The notes below the pieces were generated by a model, which ran no database searches, was not told the DNA's origin, and was given only the letters and a program-made list of their open reading frames with translations. From assembly GCA_964405435.1 (NCBI GenBank), contig CAYOOD010000002.1, forward strand, positions 81,672 to 145,671: 64,000 bases of DNA, given 5' to 3'. The number at the start of each line of letters is the position of its first letter. Within the stretch, counting starts at the first letter, position 1. The position numbers and the translations under genes were made by a program. Positions 10,047 to 19,603 of this stretch are shown here, piece by piece. The DNA is from DVEG01 sp964405435 (lineage in GTDB: Bacteria; Cyanobacteriota; Cyanobacteriia; Cyanobacteriales; Oscillatoriaceae).

Positions 10047-10793
10047 TTAGGGGTGGGAGAAGGTGATGCCGAAAGACTCCTCTAATCTCCGATTGTGCGG
10101 CAGGAAGTATTCTATCAAGTAATGTCGGGTGGAATCGCCGATCGCGGGGTAATCCCCTACATTATATTTGCCGTACTGGTCGAGTTGGCAGGCTGGCACC
10201 TCCAAAAAGTCAAATACTTGGTTGAGTATTCTAGCGGGATCGGCATAAAAATCTTCGCTTTTCAAGATTAAGAACTGTTTTTTTGGGAAAAGTTCCATCC
10301 AGGTTTGCACCTGATCGATGTAGATGCCCCGCAACAGGTAGGTGTAGTGTTGGTGATTGAAGCTATAGTAAGTTTCATCGCGGCTGAGCTTTTCTATTTC
10401 TCCTTGGAGTCTTTGGGATTCGCTGGCGATCGCCTCTTCAAAGGGCAGGTGTTCGTATCCCAGTCTCACTTCGTGATGGTAGTGGGACCAAGCTCTGGCG
10501 ACGGGCTCTCGGAGCAGGACAATCAGTTTGACTTGGGGAAATAACTGTTTGACGCGCCTCGGAACCCGGGGATGAAACATATAGTAGGGACTCGATTCTC
10601 CGGAAAGCAGCCCCGAACCGCTGGCGATCGCTGGAAATTGCGCCGCATACCACTCAATCCCTTTACTATAGTTGAGATCGAAAAAGTGTATCTCTTTTTG
10701 GGCGGCTGGGAGAATCTGCGGGTGCTGAATTAGATAATTATATAAAGACGTGGTTCCACACTTTTGCGCGCCAATTATCAGGAAGTCTGGCAT
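10047..10793 (-). CDS. PAPS-dependent sulfotransferase
   Basis: 248 residues with both PAPS sites of the heparan-sulfate-type sulfotransferase family. The 5'-phosphosulfate loop IIGAQKCGTTSLYNYL is near residue 5, and the 3'-phosphate motif LIVLREPVARAWSHYHHEVR is near 90. HFFDLNYSKGIEWY and the C-terminal DYPAIGDSTRHYLIEYFLP are also family-like. It should transfer sulfate to a sugar hydroxyl or amine. Its position between glycosyltransferases points to sulfation of the cluster's polysaccharide. There is no signal peptide, so it acts in the cytoplasm before export. Confidence 0.85.
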   Translation of the reverse strand: MPDFLIIGAQKCGTTSLYNYLIQHPQILPAAQKEIHFFDLNYSKGIEWYAAQFPAIASGSGLLSGESSPYYMFHPRVPRRVKQLFPQVKLIVLLREPVARAWSHYHHEVRLGYEHLPFEEAIASESQRLQGEIEKLSRDETYYSFNHQHYTYLLRGIYIDQVQTWMELFPKKQFLILKSEDFYADPARILNQVFDFLEVPACQLDQYGKYNVGDYPAIGDSTRHYLIEYFLPHNRRLEESFGITFSHP

Positions 10794-11014
10794 CTGTTGT
10801 TCTGATTCGAGTGGCCTTTATCTGCAGTCAGGTGGGCCACTGCTACTGGCAGGACTCCCCCGATAGTCAGGCCGATCGTAGCACGGAAACGTGAAGCGCG
10901 AGCGAAAGCGCCAGCTTTCTCCCCTGCGATATCTTGCTGTCGCCCGCTCGGAAAAAAGCGCTTCTTTTGAGAGCGCCGCCGTGGCGATCGCGATTGCGTT
11001 TCCTTCTTTACCCT

Positions 11015-12895
11015 TCAGGGATTCAGGTTAATCCCGTAGTCCTCGCGATCGAGCGTCAGGTGGGGGCTGTAGCACGGATCGCGATCGAGTATGTCTTTCC
11101 ACTTCCGCCGCATGTACGCTATTTCTTTTGCAAATCTGGCTTGTTTTTCCGGCGTGTCTTCGAGCCCCCGGCTCTTGGATTCGTAGTGATACAGAACGAC
11201 GTGGGGCAGGTAAATATTCTGGTAGCCTTTTTCTACTAACTTCAGGCAAAAGTCAACATCGTTAAAAGCAATCTTTAGGTCTTCTTCCCACCCGCCAACA
11301 GCTTCGCAGACTTCCCGCCTGCACATCAAACAAGCTCCCGTGACGGCTGCATAATTATTGACGGTCTGAAGTTGATAAAAATAACCGGGGACTCCGGCAG
11401 GGAAAGTCTTGTGGCTGTGACCGGCAACCCCTCCCAGCCCCACAACTACACCGGCGTGCTGAATGGTATTGTCCGGGTAGAGGAGTAAAGCCCCCACTGC
11501 TCCGATGGAGGGTCTTTGCGCCTGCTCTACCATTGCCGTCATCCAGTCAGGCGTCAGCACTTCTGTATCGTTATTTAAAAATAAAAGATACTTGCCATCG
11601 GCTTTGCTCGCGGCGTAGTTATTCAGTTTAGAAAAATTAAACGGGATATCATACACTTCACAGCGAAATCTATCGGGCTCTTTGGCTTTCCACTTGCTGA
11701 TAATCTCTAAGGTTTCTTTCTCGTCACTGCCATTATCAATCAGCAGTACCTCGTAGTTGGGATAGGTGGTTTTTTCAAAAATCGAGGTCAAGCAAGTATT
11801 GAGAATCTTACCCAAATTGCGGGTGGGAATAATGACCGTAACTTTGCTATAATCGCGGATGTGATAGCGAACGATCCAGTGCCCGCCCTCCGTAGGAGTG
11901 ACGATGCCGGGTTCTGCTCTTCTCTCGATCGCTTCTGAGAGCGCCTTGCGGGCTGCTTCTGCGGCATAGGCTTTATTGTTTAAGTCGCTGGCGGTTGATG
12001 TGGAGTGAATGCGCCAGTGGTATAAGATTTTGGGAATGTGAAAGATTTTATCGGTTTTTTCTGTCAGTCTCAGAACGAGGTCATAATCCTGAGAGCCTTC
12101 ATAGCCGAGGCGAAATCCGCCGATTTCTCGGACGAGCGATCGCCGATAGGTGCCGAGATGGCAGGTATACATCCGCGACAGGAACGAGTCAGGGCACCAA
12201 TCGGGTTTAAAAAATGGATCGCGGAATTGAGTGCGATCGTCTACCTTGTCTTCATCAGAGTAAATCATGTCAGCATCGGGATGCTGGTTGATCGTCAGAG
12301 CGACTTGATAAAGCGCATCTGGCGTCAGCAGATCGTCGTGATCCAGCAGGGCTACAAATTCACCCGTCGCCAGTTCTAGCGCTGAATTAGAGGCAGCAGA
12401 AATGTGCCCATTTTCATCTCGGAAAACGACTTTAATTTTCTCGTCAATTTCGGCGTATTGCTGCAAGAGAGTTATCACCTCATCGTTAGTTGAGGCGTCA
12501 TCAGCGATGCACAATTCCCAGTGAGGATACACCTGAGCCCGCACCGAATCGATCGCCGCCCTCAAGTACGTTTCAGGGGTGTTGTAAACGGGTACGATGA
12601 CGCTGATGAGGGGCTTGTATTTCAAAACTTCTGCCGTCTCTTTCATCTGACGGAGATCGGCGAGTCTGGGGAAATGCAGGCTGAGCCAATAGTGATACTG
12701 ACTGACTGAGTGGACGATTTCGGGTGACTCGGGCGTCGGCAGGGGCGCGCGATCGAGCTTTACATACAGTTTCCAAAAGATTTTGGACAGTACATGCCGC
12801 AGTCCTTTCGTTCTCCAAACTTCATACAGGCGCTTTGACAAACGCTTGATGCGAGTAAGTTGATTTTTAATCCGGAAAATAGCCTGTTTCAGCAT
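11015..12895 (-). CDS. Double-domain GT2 glycosyltransferase (paralog A)
   Basis: There are two consecutive GT-A family 2 domains. The first (about residues 95-290) has PLISVIVPVYNTPETYLRAA, ADDAST and LLDHDDLL. The second (about 350-600) has KVTVIIPTRNLGKILNTCLT, LLIDNGSD and LFLNNDTEV, like rhamnosyl/O-antigen transferases. The N-terminal 50 residues are basic and amphipathic, ending IFWKLYVKLDR. It resembles the gene at 15092-17116 along its whole length, implying duplication. It probably adds two residues, or a repeat unit, to the exported glycan. Confidence 0.87.
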   Translation of the reverse strand: MLKQAIFRIKNQLTRIKRLSKRLYEVWRTKGLRHVLSKIFWKLYVKLDRAPLPTPESPEIVHSVSQYHYWLSLHFPRLADLRQMKETAEVLKYKPLISVIVPVYNTPETYLRAAIDSVRAQVYPHWELCIADDASTNDEVITLLQQYAEIDEKIKVVFRDENGHISAASNSALELATGEFVALLDHDDLLTPDALYQVALTINQHPDADMIYSDEDKVDDRTQFRDPFFKPDWCPDSFLSRMYTCHLGTYRRSLVREIGGFRLGYEGSQDYDLVLRLTEKTDKIFHIPKILYHWRIHSTSTASDLNNKAYAAEAARKALSEAIERRAEPGIVTPTEGGHWIVRYHIRDYSKVTVIIPTRNLGKILNTCLTSIFEKTTYPNYEVLLIDNGSDEKETLEIISKWKAKEPDRFRCEVYDIPFNFSKLNNYAASKADGKYLLFLNNDTEVLTPDWMTAMVEQAQRPSIGAVGALLLYPDNTIQHAGVVVGLGGVAGHSHKTFPAGVPGYFYQLQTVNNYAAVTGACLMCRREVCEAVGGWEEDLKIAFNDVDFCLKLVEKGYQNIYLPHVVLYHYESKSRGLEDTPEKQARFAKEIAYMRRKWKDILDRDPCYSPHLTLDREDYGINLNP

Positions 12896-12985
12896 TATTT
12901 TTTCACCCTGTCAAGTTGGCAGCCAAGTCGCTGGAAGGTGCAGTTCTTTTTCTCCCCCTTCCCCGTAAAAAAAGCTGCTCCGCTT

Positions 12986-13006
12986 CCCTCTCCTTTTAGG
13001 AGAGGG
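12986..13006. repeat. Intergenic palindrome (CCCTCTCC-TTTTA-GGAGAGGG)
   Basis: A perfect 8-bp stem with a 5-base loop lies in a purine/pyrimidine-skewed spacer between two genes of the same strand. The surrounding text (AGCTGCTCCGCTTCCCTC, then GGGAGAGGTGGGAAGGGGG) has the character of a dispersed intergenic repeat rather than a factor-independent terminator, since no T-tract follows in the direction of transcription. Confidence 0.5.
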
Positions 13007-13047
13007 CCAGGGAGAGGTGGGAAGGGGGCTGGGGGGTTAGGTCTTTT

Positions 13048-13887
13048 TCATCCTTCTTCTTGTTGCGCCAGCCCCAAACCCTTTTTCAGTTTAAACCACT
13101 GTTTCCGCATCTTCCAGAATTTGCTACTTTCCATCGCAGTTATAGTGGCGCGAGCTTGCTGGAGTTGAGCTTCGAGTTGATGCACTTGTTCTTGCAGCAC
13201 TTCTTCGGGCGATCGCTCTTTTTCTGTGCTTGCGGATGGCGAAAACCAGGCGATCGCCTTTTGTATTTCCTGGGCGCGATCGCCATTTAAACTAAAACTC
13301 GACTGGATGGGATATTTTTCTGAGTTTCGGTCAAAAGCAAATGTCCTCTGGGGCAGAACCGTTTCGCCTGTATAATCCTTGCGCACTTCTATATGAGCGC
13401 AAAATTCTCTGACGATGCCTTTGTAGTACCTCAAGGCAAAATCCAGGTCTATTTTATTTTTATATAGCTCGACAATAATTTTCTCATCAATTATATAAGT
13501 AAATTCTTTTAACAGCCATCTTTTCTTAAAGAACTCCTGCCAGTAGCCGACTTCCCAAACACAGAAGTGCATGTAATGGTCTTCGTTTAAAAAGGTTCTG
13601 TGGTCGAAAATAAAAGCTGAATTTTCCCAAGCATACGGAGTCCACAATTCTAGTTGCGCCCCGTCAATGCAAACCCGACTGACTTCTGCAAAAAGTTTGG
13701 GAATCTGGATGAGGTGTTCGAGGCAGTGAGACGAATAGACGTAATCGACACTTTCATCGTCAAAGGGTAAGGGCTCTTTTTCCAAATTAAGAACATAATC
13801 CACCTCTGGAAGTGGCCACGCATCGATTCCGAGAGTGCCTTCTTTCTTGCGACTTCCGCATCCCAGGTCAATTTTTAAGTAACTCAC
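13048..13887 (-). CDS. Class I methyltransferase with coiled-coil and FWK-type C-terminal tail
   Basis: The SAM motif YLKIDLGCGSRKKEG is at the extreme N-terminus; DYVYSSHCLEHL is the usual post-I/II motif of type-11 methyltransferases. After about residue 230 come a coiled coil (EEVLQEQVHQLEAQLQQAR) and the tail SSKFWKMRKQWFKLKK, which is shared with three other proteins here. I place the start at the GTG 13885-13887, seven bases after GAGGAG; a longer frame reaches a GTG at 13953 but lacks such a site. The likely role is methylation of a glycan sugar. The acceptor is unknown. Confidence 0.8.
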   Translation of the reverse strand: MSYLKIDLGCGSRKKEGTLGIDAWPLPEVDYVLNLEKEPLPFDDESVDYVYSSHCLEHLIQIPKLFAEVSRVCIDGAQLELWTPYAWENSAFIFDHRTFLNEDHYMHFCVWEVGYWQEFFKKRWLLKEFTYIIDEKIIVELYKNKIDLDFALRYYKGIVREFCAHIEVRKDYTGETVLPQRTFAFDRNSEKYPIQSSFSLNGDRAQEIQKAIAWFSPSASTEKERSPEEVLQEQVHQLEAQLQQARATITAMESSKFWKMRKQWFKLKKGLGLAQQEEG

Positions 13888-14043
13888 TGATGTACTCCTC
13901 AAAATATTTCGCGTTCCGTTTCCTTCGTCTGAGCGTTGGCTGGACGTTCTCACCTTACTGTCTCTATCGGGAGTGACTCTCCCGTTTGCAGTAGTTTAGC
14001 ACGGCGGGGTCTGACAGGGATAGAGTTCCTGCGATCGCGCTAC

Positions 14044-15015
14044 TTAGGGTGTTGGATAATGACTGTCTTTTCCCAAAACCTCTTCTAGGGTGACATCCCA
14101 CTTGAAAGTATCCGACTTAAAATCTGCTACTTTTCTAGCCAGCACAGCAGCCCCGGCAAAGGTGAGATTTTTTGTCAATCCCTCTTGACCTGGCCAAACC
14201 TTAGCTAAATGGATTTGCGCGGGGTCAAATAACCCGGATTTTATCACTTCAAATCCCAAAGGTGGAGCAAACAAAACCTTAAGACCGTCGTCAGAAAAAC
14301 GCCAGAAGTCCCAAGGTCTTTCATGGAGAGGCCATGCCAGCGGAACTCCGTGAAAAGTTATTCCTCCTATTTCCAGAAGCTTGTTAATTTCCATTGCCAC
14401 CACCCACGGCATGGCTAAATGTTCCAATACAGAGACAGAAAAAATTGCGTCAAAGCGCTGATTTTTAAAGTATTGAGAAAGCCGGTGAGCATCGCCGACA
14501 ACATCTGTGTTTTCGTCGGGATAATAATCAAAGCCCGTGTAAAAAGCATCGGGAAATAATTCTCTCCGTCCCCTGGTTCCCGGCGAGACCGCGCGCGAAC
14601 CAATTTCTAAAACTCGGAGATGATTTTCATTAACCAGCTTGATAAACTCAGTATAAATTGCCCCTCCATGCGGAATATCTTTAGGATGCTGTAGCTTGTC
14701 ACCTAGAAAAGTTACGGTTTGGCTGGATATTTTCCCTTGAGTTTTGGCGTGGAAGGTGACGCAATGCTCTGCAATGCGAGGCACATAGGCGACGAAGCCG
14801 CAATTCTCGCTGTACGGGTATTGCGGGAAAGCGGCGGCTACATCTGGGCGCGGGTGCCAGGAAGCGATCGCCACAGACGTACCGCCTAGAGAAATTTCTA
14901 CTTCGTCGATCGCCCCATTTTTGCCGAGAATCCATCCCTCGATTCCAATCCCCCAATCGTTCGACCACGACCGATCGACTGCGAGGATTATGTTGTCGTT
15001 TTGCTCTACTGCCAT
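14044..15015 (-). CDS. Two-domain class I methyltransferase
   Basis: Residues about 1-110 form a beta-rich domain (GIEGWILGKNGAIDEVEISL, ENCGFVAYVP), of a kind often fused to cyanobacterial glycan enzymes and possibly carbohydrate-binding. Residues about 135-300 are a SAM-dependent methyltransferase: LRVLEIGSRAVSPGTRG as motif I, GFDYYPDENTDVVGDAH, then FDAIFSVSVLEHLAMPW. WDFWRFSDDGLKVLF matches the C-terminal half of type-11 enzymes. GGAG lies seven bases before the ATG. It is probably cotranscribed with its neighbours. The acceptor is inferred to be a sugar. Confidence 0.78.
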   Translation of the reverse strand: MAVEQNDNIILAVDRSWSNDWGIGIEGWILGKNGAIDEVEISLGGTSVAIASWHPRPDVAAAFPQYPYSENCGFVAYVPRIAEHCVTFHAKTQGKISSQTVTFLGDKLQHPKDIPHGGAIYTEFIKLVNENHLRVLEIGSRAVSPGTRGRRELFPDAFYTGFDYYPDENTDVVGDAHRLSQYFKNQRFDAIFSVSVLEHLAMPWVVAMEINKLLEIGGITFHGVPLAWPLHERPWDFWRFSDDGLKVLFAPPLGFEVIKSGLFDPAQIHLAKVWPGQEGLTKNLTFAGAAVLARKVADFKSDTFKWDVTLEEVLGKDSHYPTP

Positions 15016-15091
15016 TTGAAAACTCCGCGATCGCGCTTCCTTTGACTCTTTCCCTCTGACGCAAATCGGCGAAAAAGTTTCCCTTCCACCC

Positions 15092-17116
15092 CTACACTCT
15101 CAAACTGTAGTCAGCGCGACCCCTAGTTAAATTTGGGCTGTAGCAAGGATCGTCATCAATTAACTTTTGCCAGCGACTTCTGACGAGAGCTGATTCTTTA
15201 GCCAATCGCTCCAACTTTTCTGGCGTATCTTCATAACCCCGGCTTTTCGATTCGTGGTGATACAGAACGACATGGGGCAGGTAAATATTGCGATATCCCT
15301 TGGCCCCTATCTTCAAGCAGAAGTCCACGTCATTATATGCCAAAGCTAATTCTTCATCAAACCCACCGACACTCTCAAAAACTTCCCGGCGGCACATCAA
15401 ACAGGCAGCAGTCACCGCTGAAACATTGCTGATACTGATGACGTGACCGAAATATCCCGGCCATACAGAGGGCAAATACTGGTGGCTGTGAGCCGCGATT
15501 CCCCCGAGCCCCAGGACAACGCCGGCGTGTTGAATGATATTGTCTGGATACAATAGCAGCGCGCCGACTGCGCCGATCGCGGGTCGCTGAGCTTGTTCGA
15601 CCATCCCCTCAATCCAATCGGGCGTGACGACTTCTGTATCGTTGTTCAAAAACAGCAGGTAATCCCCCTGCGCTTTGCTGACGGCGTAGTTGTTAATTTT
15701 GGAATAGTTGAAAGCAATGTCAAGCGGGTAACAGCGAAACCGCTCCGGTTCTTTGGCTGTCCAGTCAGCAATCACTCGGGCTGTCTCTTCTTCCGTACTG
15801 CCGTTGTCTATGACAATGACTTCGTAATTCGGATACTGGCTCTTAGTGAAGATGGATTCCAAACAGGCGTTTAAAATATCCCCTAGGTTGCGAGTAGGAA
15901 TGATGATACTGACTTTTTTGTACTCCGCAATCTCGTAGCGAATCACATAGTGCCCCCAGTAGATAGGCACATCGGTAACAACGCCTTTCTCGCCCCTTCT
16001 CTGTAGGGCATCGGTGAGGGCTTTTTTCGCGGCTTCATAAGCATAGGGCTTGGCTTCTGTGCCGCTAGCAGCAGAAACCGCGTGAATTCGCCAGTGGTAG
16101 AGGATTTTAGGAATGTGAAAGATTTTGTCGGTTTTTTCCGTGAACCTCAGAACAAAATCGTAATCTTGGCTGCCCTCGTAACCGACTCGAAATCCGCCGA
16201 TTTCTTGAACGATCGCTCGGCGGTAGGTGCCCAAGTGTCCCGAATACATGCGCGAGAGAAAGGAATCGGGGCACCAGTCGGGTTTGAAGAAGGGAGCCGT
16301 GAGATTGTTATCTTCTTCTATCTTGTCTTCATCGGAATAGATCATGTCGGCTTCGGGATGACGATTGAGCATCAGAGCGACTTCGTAAAGCGCATCTGCT
16401 GTTAGCAAGTCGTCGTGGTCGAGTAGAGAGATAAATTCTCCGGTGGCAATTTCTAGGGCTGAGTTTGAGGCGTGGGAAATATGGCCATTTTCTTCTCTAA
16501 AAATGACTTTTATCCGCGAATCTTTGGCTGCATACTCTTTTAAGATGTCTTTGACGTGAGGAGCGGTTGAAGCGTCATCGGCAATGCACAACTCCCAATA
16601 AGGGTAAATTTGATTTCGGACGGACTCGATCGCCTCTACGAGATACCGCTCCGGGGTATTGTACGCCGGCATGATGACGCTGATAACTGGCTTGTAAGGC
16701 AAAAATTCTACTGTCTCAGCCAATTTTTTCAAGTCGGCTTCTCTGGGAAAGTTCTGGCTGAGCCACTGGTGATAGATGACGTCCCAAGGTTTCTTTTCCG
16801 GCACCGGTTCTGTTATTTCTGGAGCGGGTTCGATCACCGGGGGTTCCTCGACGGCGGCGATTTCCGGAACGGGTTCGATAACTGGGGGTTCCTCGACGGC
16901 GGCGATTTCCGGAACGGGTTCGATAACTGGGGGTTCCTCGACGGCGACGATTTCCGCAGCAGGCGCGATCGCGGGCGGCGTATTGTCGAGCTTCAGGTAG
17001 AGTTTTCTAAACGTTTTGGCCAGTGCCTGCCGCGAACCGCTATCTTTCCAAGTAATAAACAGCTTTTTTATCAGTGAGAGGGCTTTTTTAGACCGGGGGA
17101 TGGCGTTTTTAAACAT
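15092..17116 (-). CDS. Double-domain GT2 glycosyltransferase with EPP-repeat linker (paralog B)
   Basis: A paralog of 11015-12895. The basic N-terminal helix region ends FRKLYLKLDN. A Glu/Pro/Val-rich linker with three 15-residue repeats (EEPPVIEPVPEIAAV) follows, then two GT-A domains (PVISVIMPAYNTPERYLVEA with LLDHDDLL, and KVSIIIPTRNLGDILNACLE with LFLNNDTEV). The linker is absent from paralog A, so repeat growth probably followed the duplication. The ATG at 17116 is preferred to the GTG one codon earlier. It is predicted to extend the same exported polysaccharide. Confidence 0.87.
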   Translation of the reverse strand: MFKNAIPRSKKALSLIKKLFITWKDSGSRQALAKTFRKLYLKLDNTPPAIAPAAEIVAVEEPPVIEPVPEIAAVEEPPVIEPVPEIAAVEEPPVIEPAPEITEPVPEKKPWDVIYHQWLSQNFPREADLKKLAETVEFLPYKPVISVIMPAYNTPERYLVEAIESVRNQIYPYWELCIADDASTAPHVKDILKEYAAKDSRIKVIFREENGHISHASNSALEIATGEFISLLDHDDLLTADALYEVALMLNRHPEADMIYSDEDKIEEDNNLTAPFFKPDWCPDSFLSRMYSGHLGTYRRAIVQEIGGFRVGYEGSQDYDFVLRFTEKTDKIFHIPKILYHWRIHAVSAASGTEAKPYAYEAAKKALTDALQRRGEKGVVTDVPIYWGHYVIRYEIAEYKKVSIIIPTRNLGDILNACLESIFTKSQYPNYEVIVIDNGSTEEETARVIADWTAKEPERFRCYPLDIAFNYSKINNYAVSKAQGDYLLFLNNDTEVVTPDWIEGMVEQAQRPAIGAVGALLLYPDNIIQHAGVVLGLGGIAAHSHQYLPSVWPGYFGHVISISNVSAVTAACLMCRREVFESVGGFDEELALAYNDVDFCLKIGAKGYRNIYLPHVVLYHHESKSRGYEDTPEKLERLAKESALVRSRWQKLIDDDPCYSPNLTRGRADYSLRV
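16826..16960. repeat. Three 45-bp in-frame tandem repeats
   Basis: Copies begin at 16826, 16871 and 16916, each starting GGGTTCGAT. Copies one and two differ at very few positions, and copy three has some drift at its end. They encode the 15-residue acidic proline-rich unit of the linker in the overlapping GT2 gene. The unit is a multiple of three, so copy number can change without loss of frame. Confidence 0.9.
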
Positions 17117-17206
17117 CACTCTTTAAACCTATAAGCTTCGTAATATAGAAATTCTCGCTTTGCTTGGCTTGCCGGGGCAGCCGCAAGGGTGCCCCGTATT
17201 CGTTGC

Positions 17207-18514
17207 TCAGGCGTCAGATCCCAAGCCGATCGCCTTTTTCAGCTTAAACCACCGCGCGCGCAACTTCCAGAATTTACTGGTTTGCATCGCCACCAGCGTG
17301 GCGCGGGTCTGCTCCAGTTCAGCCCGCGTTTGTTGCAGTTGCGATCGCTCGTGGGCCAGTTCTGCCTGCATTTGGGCCTCAGCTTGCGCTAGGTGGGCCT
17401 GAGTTTCTTGCAACTGAGCCTGAACCCGTGCCAGCTCCGCCGCCTTTTGCTGCAGGTGAGCGTGGGTTTGCTGCTGGAGGGCTTGCTGGCTGGTCAGTTC
17501 CGCGCGGAGGGTTTGCAGGTGAGTTTGGGTTTCCTGTAGCTGGGCTTCAGTTTGCTGCAATTGGGCTTGCGATCGCTCCGCGTCTGCTTGCAGTTGCGTC
17601 TGAGTTTCCTGCATCTGAGAGCGCAGGTTCGCCAATTCCGCGTTTAATTCCCCCTCACTTAGAATCTGGCGCGATCGCGCTTCCTCCAATTCTGCCCGAG
17701 TTTGCTGCAACTGCACCTGCAGGCTTTCCGCGTGCGCTCTCTCCGTTAAATACACGCATTCTCTTTCCGCCCAAATATTGGCAAAATTCGTGCTGTAAAT
17801 CCCGATATGTTTCGTACAGATATACCGCAGCAATTGCTGCCGATTTGCTGGAATATTACAAGCGCTCACCATCGAATTCGCTCGGATTCGATAGTCAAAC
17901 AATACTTCAGGAATGTGATAAAATTTCCAGCCCTTCTCTGCCGCTCCCAGCCAGAAATCCCAATCTTCATATCCCAATTTATCCGGGATTTTCGGGTCGT
18001 AACCCCCGCACGCTTTCCAGACGACCTTGCGAAAAACTGCACAAGCATCGATATAGTTTCCCAAAAGTATCAGATTAATATGAAAATCTGGAACAGCGTG
18101 AATTCCTGTTTTGTCTCCAAAAAATTCGGCATTGCCATAAACGACCCCAACTTCTGGGTGTTTGTCGAGAATATCGACCGCCTTAGTTATATAAGCGCCT
18201 CTGATTTTATTGTCTGCATCCAAAGGCAAGATATACGGGCCTTTAGCCGCTTTTATCCCCCTATTCCGCGCCTGGGCCAATCCCTGATTATTCTGGTCAA
18301 TTACCTGATAGCCATTTTCTTTCAAATAGCTTAAGACCTTTAAAGTTGAAGCATCTGTAGAGCCATCATTGACAATAATGACTTCATAGATGTCGTCCTG
18401 ACAGTCTCGCACGCTCGAAACTGCATCGAGGATAAATTCTCCTTGGTTGTAGCAGGGAATCACAACTGATAAGGCAATCTCATCGCTCCTGAGATTTTTT
18501 TCTCCCTTTAGCAT
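17207..18514 (-). CDS. GT2 glycosyltransferase with long coiled coil and FWK-type tail
   Basis: Residues about 14-230 are one family 2 glycosyltransferase (LSVVIPCYNQGEFILDAVSS, IIVNDGSTD, LPLDADN, GYEDWDFWL). Residues about 255-405 are a long Gln/Leu-rich coiled coil built on QLQETQ/ELEQTR heptads. The C-terminus is TSKFWKLRARWFKLKK plus IGLG, the tail shared with 13048, 18546 and 23632. The start is well supported: AAAGGAGG lies ten bases before the ATG at 18514. The coiled coil suggests oligomerisation or docking to partners with matching tails, which is inference. Confidence 0.85.
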   Translation of the reverse strand: MLKGEKNLRSDEIALSVVIPCYNQGEFILDAVSSVRDCQDDIYEVIIVNDGSTDASTLKVLSYLKENGYQVIDQNNQGLAQARNRGIKAAKGPYILPLDADNKIRGAYITKAVDILDKHPEVGVVYGNAEFFGDKTGIHAVPDFHINLILLGNYIDACAVFRKVVWKACGGYDPKIPDKLGYEDWDFWLGAAEKGWKFYHIPEVLFDYRIRANSMVSACNIPANRQQLLRYICTKHIGIYSTNFANIWAERECVYLTERAHAESLQVQLQQTRAELEEARSRQILSEGELNAELANLRSQMQETQTQLQADAERSQAQLQQTEAQLQETQTHLQTLRAELTSQQALQQQTHAHLQQKAAELARVQAQLQETQAHLAQAEAQMQAELAHERSQLQQTRAELEQTRATLVAMQTSKFWKLRARWFKLKKAIGLGSDA

Positions 18515-18545
18515 TTTTCTTCCACCTCCTTTGGCCGGGTAATGA

Positions 18546-19574
18546 CTATTTTAGTGCCATTAAGTTTTTCAGCTTGGAAAGCTTCTGCTTGACTTTCCAA
18601 AATTTAGACAACTTGATGGTTGCCAGTTCCTGCTGCAACCGATCGATCTCTGCCTGCAGCTCGATTCGCTGTTGGTGATTTTGGCTGAGGAGATATTGAA
18701 TCTGGATTTGACCTTCAATGACTTGACGGTGCAGCGACAGCGGCCAGATTTCTCTGTAGGGCGTCTCCTCGCTTGCTGCAACCGGGCTGTCGGAAAAATT
18801 GCTCGGCATGTCGGCAACCCGATCTAATTCTGCGAGGAGGGAAAAATACTGAGGCGATAACTGCCGCAAAAGCTGAACCACGGGATGCTGCCGATCGAGA
18901 CTCTTAAAAAGGCCCTCCTCGTAAATTTGGCTAAATTCTGCTGACTGGTCGGCGACTTCCAGCCCGAGTTTGTTCTCGATTAGCTCGATCGCCCGTTTGG
19001 GTGACTCTAGAAAAGTATTGACATTGAGAAGAATGCAGCGCTCCGGATATTGGGCGTAGAAATCCAATAGGTGACGGTTGTAAAATGCCCAGATTCGCAG
19101 CGGATAATCGGGATGCTCTGCAAACACGGGAGCGTTGAGGCGCAAGATAGAATCGGCGACTTCCCAAGGCAAGCGATAGACCAACAAATAGCGGGCGTCG
19201 GGGAGCAATTCTGCCCAGAAGTCAAGCATGAGAGAAGTGCGCGGATCTTTCCACCCCCAGAGGCTTGAGGCGCGATCGCGCGCTGCGATTAATTCGCGCG
19301 CGGCTCCAACGTGATTTTGAAATTTGCCCCGATCTAACCACTCGCTTTCCGTCCAGCCCCAATCTGGCCATCCTGCCTCGCCCGCACGACAGCTTTCTTG
19401 CAGAACGGAGCGCTGAAATTCGAGGAAATCAAGGTCTTCAAAATATCCCTTGACGTTAAAAACGTCCGCGCGAAACATGCGATCGCCGATATTGACTCCA
19501 ATCGCTTTCACGAATGAAGCCGTTAGGGACGTACCCGACCGATGCATTCCAGTGACTATCAGCGCAGGGGGCAT
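18546..19574 (-). CDS. Sulfotransferase-family protein with coiled-coil tail
   Basis: The P-loop-like PAPS motif ALIVTGMHRSGTSLTASFV is at the N-terminus. WGWKDPRTSLML and LLVYRLPWEVADSILRLN match the 3'-phosphate region of bacterial sulfotransferases. The C-terminal 60 residues are a coiled coil (QIEL-QAEIDRLQQELATI) ending LSKFWKVKQKLSKLKNL, a diverged version of the FWK tail. AGGAT precedes the ATG at a good distance. It lies 31 bp downstream of the methyltransferase at 19604 and 31 bp upstream of the GT2 gene, so one transcript is likely. The acceptor is presumed to be the glycan. Confidence 0.8.
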   Translation of the reverse strand: MPPALIVTGMHRSGTSLTASFVKAIGVNIGDRMFRADVFNVKGYFEDLDFLEFQRSVLQESCRAGEAGWPDWGWTESEWLDRGKFQNHVGAARELIAARDRASSLWGWKDPRTSLMLDFWAELLPDARYLLVYRLPWEVADSILRLNAPVFAEHPDYPLRIWAFYNRHLLDFYAQYPERCILLNVNTFLESPKRAIELIENKLGLEVADQSAEFSQIYEEGLFKSLDRQHPVVQLLRQLSPQYFSLLAELDRVADMPSNFSDSPVAASEETPYREIWPLSLHRQVIEGQIQIQYLLSQNHQQRIELQAEIDRLQQELATIKLSKFWKVKQKLSKLKNLMALK

Positions 19575-19603
19575 TTTTTTATCCTATCGAGAATCAGTTA
19601 GGT

